NCBI GenBank assembly: GCA_019307645.1
Contig: JAFDJF010000255.1
Location: 1 to 5,045 of the forward strand
Source of the DNA: Deltaproteobacteria bacterium
GTDB lineage: Bacteria; Desulfobacterota; DSM-4660; Desulfatiglandales; Desulfatiglandaceae
Direction: 5' to 3'
DNA: 5,045 nt
A program made the translations under genes and the position numbers. Of the stretch, positions 1 to 4,767 are shown piece after piece; within the stretch, counting starts at the first letter, position 1, and each line of letters begins with the position of its first letter. The notes under the pieces were generated by a model. The model ran no database searches. It was not told the origin of the DNA and worked only from the letters and a program-made list of their open reading frames with translations.

Positions 1-237
1 TTTCATCAGATGAGACATTCTTTTGGTTTCCTAAAAGAGTTGATATCGTTTTCTATAGCCAAGCTGGAAAGGCACATTGAACTGTGCCGGGAAACCAGCC
101 CTGACCAATCACCGTCTTTTGAAATTGATCCCTATGATCCGGAAGGATTTGAGGCCATCATGCGCAACGGCAGCCAGGCCAACTATATGCGTGATGACCA
201 CACCCTAAAGAATACCGGTAAATATTTTCTTAAATAG
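1..237 (+). CDS. C-terminal end of an unrecognised protein (5' end outside the window)
   Basis: An open frame runs from the first base of the window to a TAG at 235-237, giving 78 residues. The first ATG in frame is at base 10, but the frame is open upstream of it and no ribosome binding site can be seen in the nine preceding bases. This is therefore more likely the tail of a longer gene than a 75-residue protein. The visible part is hydrophilic and charged: an amphipathic, probably helical stretch (FSIAKLERHIELC) is followed by an acidic segment (EIDPYDPEGFEAIM) and a basic end (NTGKYFLK). There is no membrane segment, cysteine cluster or catalytic motif that I recognise, and I assign no function. 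The nitrilase-family gene begins 140 bp downstream on the same strand, a gap large enough that a shared operon is not implied. Confidence 0.5.
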   Translation, partial: FHQMRHSFGFLKELISFSIAKLERHIELCRETSPDQSPSFEIDPYDPEGFEAIMRNGSQANYMRDDHTLKNTGKYFLK

Positions 238-290
238 TGTGAGCATAACCTCTTGACAAGATTAAGATAATAAGCAATTTTGAAGTATAT

Positions 291-316
291 CCTGTTAATC
301 CTGCCTGCCCTGTTAA
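291..316. repeat. Short direct repeat CCTGTTAA (two copies) in the nitrilase leader
   Basis: CCTGTTAA occurs at 291-298 and again at 309-316, with the related text TCCTGCCTGC between them. The 140-bp gap (238-377) also contains TTGACA at 253-258, a perfect -35 match, but the hexamer 17 bp further on (AATTTT) is a poor -10, so I do not call a promoter. The repeat may be a dispersed intergenic motif; its function is unknown. Confidence 0.3.
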
Positions 317-377
317 ATGCCTTTGTATTTCTATTTAACCAGGGTAACTCCTGTCAAAAAAAGAAGCGAGGGAAAAC

Positions 378-1304
378 ATGAAAGTTGCCATTTATCAGAC
401 CAGTCCGATATTTCTTGATGTTAAAGCCAATCTGGAAGATGTTATCAGTAAGATTCATAAGGGTAGAAAAAACGGGGCACAGCTAATTGTTTTTCCGGAA
501 CTGGCACTAACAGGATATTTTGTAGGCCAACAATATCACGAAGTAGCTCTCAGACTGAACTCTGTCGAGATTTCACAATTGGCTGCCGCAACCAAAGGAA
601 CGGCAGCGGTGGTCGGTTTTATTGAAGAATCTCCTTCCATGAATTTTTATAACTCCGCACTTGTTGCAGTGGACGGAGAAATTGCTTTTGCCTATCGCAA
701 ACTGAACCTGCCCAATTATGGGGTCTTTGAGGAAAGAAAATTTTTCTCTCCAGGAAAAAGAATCCCGGTTCTTAAACTCCATGATTTTTCTATTGCTGTT
801 TTTATCTGTAATGATCTTTGGCACCCTTCACTACCCTATCTTGGTGTGACTCAGAAGGCCGATATCTTTGTGACCATATTCAATTCATCACAGGGTTCCA
901 TGGGAACGGCATTCAGTAATATCGAGACATGGACCATCATCAATAGCTTTTATGCACGTATATTCGGTGTTTACAATATCTGTGCAAACCGAGTCGGTGA
1001 AGAAGGATTTCAAGAAAGACGGGAGGAAGATGAAGATTCAGACACTTTCTCATCCGGGTCAGAATTGGGTCCCTACAAGTTCTGGGGGGGAAGCGAGATT
1101 CTGAGTCCCTTTGGACAGGTTATCGCTCAGGCAGAAATGTATGAACCGGACGAAATATTCGGTGAACTTTCAAGAGATATCCTCAGACAAAAGAAGATCC
1201 TATTGCCGTATTTGAGAAACGATGATCCCTATTTTACGCATCGGGAACTTCAGCGCATCTTGTTTGAGAAGGGTAAGGAGAATGAACCAAGCCATGGAAA
1301 ATGA
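378..1304 (+). CDS. Carbon-nitrogen hydrolase, nitrilase superfamily (stand-alone glutaminase/amidase-like domain)
   Basis: This 308-residue protein is the length of a single nitrilase-superfamily domain, an enzyme fold that hydrolyses amide or nitrile C-N bonds through a Glu-Lys-Cys triad. The triad is visible: Glu41 in VFPELALTGYF, Lys108 in YRKLNLPNYGVFEE and Cys144 in VFICNDLWHP. The additional conserved glutamate is at 118-119. GGSEILSPFGQVIAQAE near residue 238 is the usual late strand-turn motif. There is no signal peptide or membrane segment, so it should be cytoplasmic. LPNYGVFEE and C-x-D-L-W resemble the N-terminal glutaminase domain of glutamine-dependent NAD synthetase, but the synthetase half is absent and the gene ends cleanly, so it is not simply a truncated NadE. 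An acidic insert (EERREEDEDSD region, about residues 210-230) is unusual. The start is supported by GAGGG at 368-372, five bases before the ATG. The substrate cannot be read from the sequence. The family call is firm, the subfamily is not. Confidence 0.92.
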   Translation: MKVAIYQTSPIFLDVKANLEDVISKIHKGRKNGAQLIVFPELALTGYFVGQQYHEVALRLNSVEISQLAAATKGTAAVVGFIEESPSMNFYNSALVAVDGEIAFAYRKLNLPNYGVFEERKFFSPGKRIPVLKLHDFSIAVFICNDLWHPSLPYLGVTQKADIFVTIFNSSQGSMGTAFSNIETWTIINSFYARIFGVYNICANRVGEEGFQERREEDEDSDTFSSGSELGPYKFWGGSEILSPFGQVIAQAEMYEPDEIFGELSRDILRQKKILLPYLRNDDPYFTHRELQRILFEKGKENEPSHGK

Positions 1305-1321
1305 TTCTAATTAGTGCCCGA

Positions 1322-1341
1322 ACGAAAACTGTCTTTTTCGT
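1322..1341. repeat. Inverted repeat, 7-bp arms, just after the nitrilase gene
   Basis: ACGAAAA (1322-1328) and TTTTCGT (1335-1341) are perfect complements around a six-base loop, 18 bases after the nitrilase stop. The arms are AT-rich and no T-run follows, so it is a weak terminator candidate at best. It is the first of several inverted repeats in the gene-free stretch 1305-1493. Confidence 0.4.
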
Positions 1342-1350
1342 CAATATCTA

Positions 1351-1377
1351 CGTCAGATAAAAAATTTGAGTCTGACG
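1351..1377. repeat. Inverted repeat CGTCAGA/TCTGACG
   Basis: CGTCAGA at 1351-1357 and TCTGACG at 1371-1377 are perfect 7-bp complements separated by an A-rich 13-base loop. The function is unknown. It lies only ten bases from the preceding inverted repeat, which suggests a structured or repeat-derived intergenic region. Confidence 0.4.
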
Positions 1378-1441
1378 CCGAGTTGGTGCAAAAGGGAGCG
1401 TTTTTCAAAGGTCTCATTTTAACGGCATTGAGCGTTCACAT

Positions 1442-1451
1442 ACCATATGGT
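1442..1451. repeat. 10-bp perfect palindrome ACCATATGGT
   Basis: ACCATATGGT reads identically on both strands. It lies nine bases before the strong hairpin at 1461-1494. Flanking bases do not extend the symmetry. It could be a protein binding site or chance. Confidence 0.3.
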
Positions 1452-1460
1452 TATTCCTAA

Positions 1461-1494
1461 GGGTTCGCGTAAAAAGTTATTTTTGCGCGAGCCC
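1461..1494 (+). repeat. Strong 15-bp hairpin abutting the peroxiredoxin stop codon
   Basis: The left arm 1461-1475 begins GGGTTCGCG and ends in five A; the right arm 1480-1494 begins with five T and ends GCGCGAGCCC. They pair over all 15 positions around a GTTA loop, with A1460-T1495 as a possible sixteenth pair. Positions 1464/1491 and 1470/1485 are T-G pairs, which are G-U pairs in RNA from the plus strand but A-C mismatches in RNA from the minus strand. The stem is therefore better formed in a rightward transcript, that is, one from the nitrilase gene. It overlaps the last base of the TAG stop of the leftward peroxiredoxin gene. No T-run follows on either strand, so it is not a classical intrinsic terminator; it may be a 3'-end stabilising or processing element between convergent genes, or part of a repeat element. 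Confidence 0.6.
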
Positions 1495-2108
1495 TAAAGG
1501 TCTTCAAGCGCTTTTTGAAGCTCCATGAGAGGCGGCTTTTCGTTTATATCATGAATATCTATGAATCGAATGACCCCCTTTTTATCAATCACAAATAATG
1601 CTCGTTCGGTAAAACCTTCTGAACGTAACACACCATATTTTTTTGCGACTGCACCATGGGGGTAAAAATCTGAAAAAACCGGAAACCACAATCCATCATT
1701 AACACCACACATACTTTTGGTCCAAGAATAAAGTGTGGGAGTATTATCAACTGTAATACCAAGGAGTATGGCATCGTTTTTATCAAACATGCTTTTGGAT
1801 CTATTGTACTCAGGCCATTGCTCAGAGCACACCGGCGTCCAAGCGGCTGGAACAAAAGAAATAACAACGTTTTTTTTCTCTAAATATCGGCTCAGTGACA
1901 TTGTTAATCCACCAATAGACTTGAGCGTGAAATCAGGTGCCTTGTCCCCTACTTTTAATATTGAAACACAGTCTCTTGGATTGAGAATCCCTAACTGGCA
2001 AAGACTCTCTTTATGGCTATCGGACAGGGCATGGACTATTCCTGCTGAGATGAAAATACTCAAGACAATGAGATTCCAAAAAATTTGTTTTCCCTGCTTC
2101 CCGGTCAT
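1494..2108 (-). CDS. Exported peroxiredoxin (AhpC/TSA family, AhpE/BCP-like)
   Basis: The 204-residue protein should reduce hydrogen peroxide or organic hydroperoxides through a peroxidatic cysteine. The P-x-x-x-T-x-x-C signature is visible as PAAWTPVC, giving Pro87, Thr91 and Cys94. The conserved arginine is Arg169 in FTERALFVID, and FPVFSDFYPHGAVAKKYGV is a typical family segment after the active site. Residues 1-27 look like a Sec signal peptide: Lys4 and Lys7, a hydrophobic run to about residue 25, then VHA at the likely cleavage site, so the enzyme probably acts in the periplasm. Possible resolving or structural cysteines are Cys37 and Cys47, in an N-terminal extension before the thioredoxin fold, and Cys134. 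AAGGAG (2117-2122 on the complementary strand) lies eight bases before the ATG and fixes the start. It lies 174 bp downstream of the sigma54-regulator gene on the same strand, which allows but does not prove co-transcription. It converges with the nitrilase gene. Confidence 0.9.
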   Translation of the reverse strand: MTGKQGKQIFWNLIVLSIFISAGIVHALSDSHKESLCQLGILNPRDCVSILKVGDKAPDFTLKSIGGLTMSLSRYLEKKNVVISFVPAAWTPVCSEQWPEYNRSKSMFDKNDAILLGITVDNTPTLYSWTKSMCGVNDGLWFPVFSDFYPHGAVAKKYGVLRSEGFTERALFVIDKKGVIRFIDIHDINEKPPLMELQKALEDL

Positions 2109-2282
2109 TCTAAATTCTCCTTTTTATGATGAATAATTTTGCGTTAACACATCAAATGCAACCCCGCATATCAATACCCGATGTTTTTACCAAAACAGGA
2201 ATTAGTTAACAAGTATTTTCAAGAAAGGAACGATCTGATCTCTTTTTTCAGGCTGATTTTTTGGGCGATTTTGAAAGCCGGG
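2109..2282. other. Gap between the regulator and peroxiredoxin genes
   Basis: This 174-bp stretch holds no gene I can support. On the minus strand it has no GC-rich stem followed by a T-run after the regulator stop, so read-through into the peroxiredoxin gene is possible. The palindrome GTTAAC occurs at 2143-2148 and 2205-2210. On the minus strand TTGTTA, a 17-bp spacer and TAAAAA form only a weak sigma70-type candidate. No TGTCTC site is present here. Confidence 0.4.
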
Positions 2283-4058
2283 TTATCCGGGATCCGGATA
2301 TTCTGACATGAAACGGTAAAGTGTGGCACGGCCCACACCAAGGAGCTTGGCTGCTTTGGCCTTGTTTCCTCCTGTCTGTGTCAGCGCAGATCGGACGCTT
2401 TCCAGACTGAGTTTGCGGGAAGGACCACGCGAGGGATGCAGGCTCACATTTTCCTTCAACTCGAGCGGGAGGTGGTCGGGCTTGATTCTCTGCCCCTTGG
2501 ATTTCACAAGGGCAAACCGGATAGCGCTCTGAAGTTCTCTGACATTGCCCGGCCAGGAGTAGTCGATCATCGCCGCAAGGGCATCTTTGGAGATACCGCC
2601 GGAGACATGACCTTCCTGTGCGGATTTTTCGAGAAAATTTTCAATCAGCAGGGGAATGTCATTCTTTCTTTCTCTTAACGGCGGCAGTAGGATAGGAACA
2701 ACATTAATGCGGTAGAATAAGTCATCCCGAAAATTCCCCTTTTTCACTTCATGCTTCAAATCACGATTTGCCGCACTAATGAGGCGCACGTCCACTGAGA
2801 CTGTTTTTTCACTGCCTACAGGCTCGAAAGTGCCTTCCTGAAGAACCCTGAGCAGCTTTACCTGAACGACCTTGGGTAAATCAACGATCTCATCCAGAAA
2901 CAATGTACCCCCGTGAGCCAGCTCAAACCTCCCCTTTTTATCGCGCAATGCCCCGGTAAACGCACCTTTCACGTGCCCAAAAAGTTCACTTTCCAGAAGC
3001 CCTTCCGGCAGGGCGCTGCAATTGACCGGCACAAAGGGTTTTTTTGCACGAGAGCCTTCGTTGTGGATCGCTGCGGCAACCAGTTCCTTTCCCGTACCAC
3101 TTTCTCCCTGAACAAGTACCGGCACATTGACATCGGCCAACTCTCTAATTGTATCGAACAACTCGCGCATCGCCGGGTTACGCCCTATGATCCCTGCAAA
3201 ACCGTGTTTTGTGCGCACGCGCTTTGTGATGTCCTGGACCGTGCCCAGTGAACGAAGCGGATTGCCATCTTCATCGTATTCGGTTTTACATTTCTCGTTA
3301 ACATATTTAACCCTGCCGTCATTAAAGAGCAGTCGATGAACGATATCATAACTGGTTTTGGTTTTTAGTGATTTAATGTAGGCGTCATTCACGAATTCTC
3401 GATCGTCGGGATGCACAGCGTTTAGAAAGGTCTCATATGTGGCCCCGAATTCCAGGTCATCTAACTCAAACATGCGGTATATTTCTTCTGACCAGTACAA
3501 AGTATCGGTAACCAGCTCCAGTTCCCAATGGCCCAGAAGCGCAAGCTTTGCAGCTTCCTTCAGCCTCGCTTCGCTTCTCAGTATCTCCCTTTCCGTGTGA
3601 ACCCGCTCTGTAACATCCTCAATGGCAAGTAAAACAAACTGTGTTTTCTTTGTGTCATCGTATGTCCGGCGGGCATTGAGATTCAGTATTCTAAGCCCTA
3701 TATTTTCGAAATTGTGCTCTATCACAAAGTTCTCAAAGGAAGTGTTCCGGGGAACAATATCTTCCAGCAAGGATCGCAGTTCAGGAATATCCAATTGCCC
3801 GTCATTAACATCGTAGAGTAATTTGCCCTGGATCTGCCTCGGCGTCAGCCGGAATGATTTATAAAACGAACGGGTTGCCGTAACGATCTTTAATTTGTCA
3901 TCCAGAATAACCAGGGGTTCACGAATCGTCTCCACAATACTCTTTGCAAAATTGCGTGTTTTTTGAACGGACTGCTCCAGGCTTTTGGCTCTGGAGACTT
4001 CTTTCTCTAGCTCCCTAACCCGCTGCTCCAATTCTTCATAGGTCGGCTTATCGGCCAT
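2283..4058 (-). CDS. Sigma54-dependent transcriptional activator, PAS-PAS-AAA+-Fis HTH
   Basis: This 591-residue enhancer-binding protein would use ATP to open promoters held by sigma54 RNA polymerase. Residues 5-35 form a predicted coiled coil (YEELEQRVRELEKEV). A first PAS domain spans about 38-152 and a second, PAS_3-like, about 163-280; these are the likely signal-sensing part. The AAA+ domain (about 288-520) has Walker A GESGTGKE (318-325), the sigma54-contacting GAFTGA loop (365-370), Walker B GGTLFLDE (383-390), the arginine-finger segment FRDDLFYR (443-450) and WPGNVREL (502-509). A Fis-type HTH ends the protein (GNKAKAAKLLGVGRATLYRF, about 564-583). There is no receiver domain and no membrane segment, so it is a cytoplasmic one-component sensor or a partner of an unseen kinase. 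An in-frame ATG 24 codons upstream (4130) lacks a ribosome binding site. The start chosen here has GGGGAG six bases upstream and gives the familiar MADKPTYEELEQRV beginning. The ligand is unknown. Confidence 0.95.
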   Translation of the reverse strand: MADKPTYEELEQRVRELEKEVSRAKSLEQSVQKTRNFAKSIVETIREPLVILDDKLKIVTATRSFYKSFRLTPRQIQGKLLYDVNDGQLDIPELRSLLEDIVPRNTSFENFVIEHNFENIGLRILNLNARRTYDDTKKTQFVLLAIEDVTERVHTEREILRSEARLKEAAKLALLGHWELELVTDTLYWSEEIYRMFELDDLEFGATYETFLNAVHPDDREFVNDAYIKSLKTKTSYDIVHRLLFNDGRVKYVNEKCKTEYDEDGNPLRSLGTVQDITKRVRTKHGFAGIIGRNPAMRELFDTIRELADVNVPVLVQGESGTGKELVAAAIHNEGSRAKKPFVPVNCSALPEGLLESELFGHVKGAFTGALRDKKGRFELAHGGTLFLDEIVDLPKVVQVKLLRVLQEGTFEPVGSEKTVSVDVRLISAANRDLKHEVKKGNFRDDLFYRINVVPILLPPLRERKNDIPLLIENFLEKSAQEGHVSGGISKDALAAMIDYSWPGNVRELQSAIRFALVKSKGQRIKPDHLPLELKENVSLHPSRGPSRKLSLESVRSALTQTGGNKAKAAKLLGVGRATLYRFMSEYPDPG

Positions 4059-4064
4059 CAGGAT

Positions 4065-4070
4065 CTCCCC
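4065..4070 (-). promoter_or_regulatory. Ribosome binding site that decides the regulator start
   Basis: On the minus strand GGGGAG ends six bases before the ATG at 4058. The alternative upstream ATG at 4130 is preceded by an AT-rich stretch with no Shine-Dalgarno match. This favours the 591-residue product over a 615-residue one. Confidence 0.75.
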
Positions 4071-4138
4071 ATTGAGTGAGAAAGATGAACCGGAGAATGC
4101 CGTTTCTTCCCCGGTTGAGCCCTGCAACATATGGAATA

Positions 4139-4165
4139 TGCATTGAAAATCTTTTTCTCAATGCA
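4139..4165. repeat. 8-bp inverted repeat at the regulator transcription start
   Basis: TGCATTGA at 4139-4146 and TCAATGCA at 4158-4165 are perfect complements separated by 11 bases. The repeat covers the expected transcription start (about 4161) of the sigma70-type promoter for the regulator. It could be an operator for repression, or a hairpin at the 5' end of the message. The two roles cannot be told apart from sequence. Confidence 0.45.
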
Positions 4166-4167
4166 CA

Positions 4168-4196
4168 AATATAGGAAACGAACCGTTATGCGTCAA
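4168..4196 (-). promoter_or_regulatory. Sigma70-type promoter for the sigma54-regulator gene
   Basis: On the minus strand TTGACG (4191-4196) and TATATT (4168-4173) are separated by exactly 17 bp. Each matches the -35 or -10 consensus at five of six positions. Transcription would start near 4161, leaving a leader of about 100 bases before the ATG at 4058. I found no GG-N10-GC arrangement upstream of this gene, so it is probably not itself sigma54-dependent. Confidence 0.6.
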
Positions 4197-4220
4197 GTTT
4201 AAATAAGTGGTAACTACTGA

Positions 4221-4254
4221 AGTTCAAGGGTTCACGGTTCAGGGTTCAGGGTTA
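4221..4254. repeat. Imperfect 7-bp tandem repeat, unit GGTTCAG
   Basis: Units GGTTCAC (4229-4235), GGTTCAG (4236-4242) and GGTTCAG (4243-4249) are contiguous. A diverged copy precedes them (AGTTCAA, offset by one base) and a partial one follows (GGTTA). This is a microsatellite-like tract between the regulator promoter and the palindrome cluster at 4282. Changes in copy number would alter the spacing between the two. Confidence 0.7.
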
Positions 4255-4281
4255 CGCACTGAGGCCTTAAACGGAAAAATG

Positions 4282-4306
4282 TGTCTCATGAGACATTAAT
4301 GTCTCA
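4282..4306. promoter_or_regulatory. Overlapping palindromes with TGTCTCA half-sites: candidate activator binding site
   Basis: Three TGTCTCA half-sites alternate in direction: TGTCTCA (4282-4288), TGAGACA (4289-4295), then TTAA and TGTCTCA (4300-4306). The first two form a perfect 14-bp palindrome. The second and third form a perfect 18-bp palindrome centred on TTAA. Dyads of this kind are typical of upstream activator sites bound by dimers of Fis-type HTH regulators. The adjacent gene encodes such a regulator, so it is the obvious candidate ligand. The cluster centre is about 133 bp from the predicted start of the regulator message and about 400 bp from the candidate sigma54 promoter. The binding assignment is inference. 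Confidence 0.6.
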
Positions 4307-4316
4307 CGATAAATAT

Positions 4317-4363
4317 GATACGCCCGAAAGGAAGACTCAGCCTTAAACCCGCTTGTGGGTATC
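4317..4363 (+). other. Possible structured element: bulged stem GATAC(G)CCC / GGGTATC
   Basis: GATAC-G-CCC at 4317-4325 pairs with GGGTATC at 4357-4363 with one bulged G. An alternative small stem, ACCC (4347-4350) with GGGT (4357-4360), uses the same right-hand bases, so the two would exclude each other. It matches no riboswitch class that I recognise. It lies far upstream of the candidate sigma54 promoter and may not be transcribed at all. Confidence 0.2.
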
Positions 4364-4555
4364 CGTTTTCATCATCTTCACGCTAAATGTAACCATTTGA
4401 TATTACTGCGTATTTATAGTATAACCATGCATCCTTCCAAAATGCCCTTTTAATAGCCTTTGTCATCCCTCTGACTCAGTTGGCCGCAATTCGAAATGGT
4501 TTTCAGAATAAGCCGTTATATCACAGTGTTAGAGGAATCGCCTTACTTCGAGAAC
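4364..4555. other. Gene-free part of the divergent control region
   Basis: I see no convincing open frame with a ribosome binding site, no RNA gene and no strong repeat in this roughly 190-bp AT-rich stretch. It separates the two TGTCTC clusters. Confidence 0.4.
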
Positions 4556-4572
4556 TGTCTCGCAAGTGTCTC
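4556..4572 (+). promoter_or_regulatory. Direct repeat of TGTCTC at 11-bp spacing: candidate promoter-proximal activator site
   Basis: TGTCTC occurs at 4556-4561 and again at 4567-4572, so the copies start 11 bp apart, close to one helical turn and on the same DNA face. They match the half-site core of the palindromes at 4282-4306. The first copy also sits in a small dyad, CGAGA (4549-4553) with TCTCG (4558-4562). The centre is about 130 bp upstream of the start predicted for the sigma54-type promoter at 4670-4686, a normal enhancer distance. Confidence 0.45.
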
Positions 4573-4669
4573 TAGTTATTTGTGAAAAACAGATCTGCGC
4601 AACATCTCACTTTTTATATAACACGTTGATTTTAATGACTTCATATTGTTTTCTAAGGCCTGAGAAGTC

Positions 4670-4686
4670 TTGGCATGGATGTTGAA
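4670..4686 (+). promoter_or_regulatory. Candidate sigma54 (-24/-12) promoter for the DUF255 gene
   Basis: TTGGCATGGATGTTGAA carries TTGGCA for the -24 box, and TTGA at the exact spacing expected for the -12 TTGC box (GG, ten bases, then GA in place of GC). The expected start is near 4696, giving a leader of about 70 bases. The -12 mismatch keeps this a candidate. A TATAAA at 4690-4695 lacks a matching -35 box, so a sigma70 promoter here is less likely. Confidence 0.4.
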
Positions 4687-4767
4687 ATATATAAAACAGG
4701 ACAGACAGAATCGTTTTAATGTAGAGCCCGTTTGTAATCCCCGAATGTATCTCGAAAGGGCGATGAA

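Noticed and set aside
253..281. TTGACA as the -35 box of a nitrilase promoter
   Set aside because: The hexamer at 17-bp spacing is AATTTT, too poor a -10 to support a call; other spacings are no better.
1735..2136. Long plus-strand open frame opposite the peroxiredoxin gene
   Set aside because: It is antisense to a gene with clear family motifs, a signal peptide and a ribosome binding site; it has no recognisable product.
2160..2182. Sigma54-like GG-N10-GC upstream of the peroxiredoxin gene (minus strand, CGGGTATTGATATGC)
   Set aside because: Only the GG and GC positions match. The flanking CAC and TT positions do not, and no TGTCTC site lies in the gap.
4059..4130. Longer regulator reading frame starting at the ATG at 4130 (24 extra residues)
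   Set aside because: No ribosome binding site precedes it. The internal ATG at 4058 has GGGGAG at good spacing and yields the familiar N-terminus of this regulator type.
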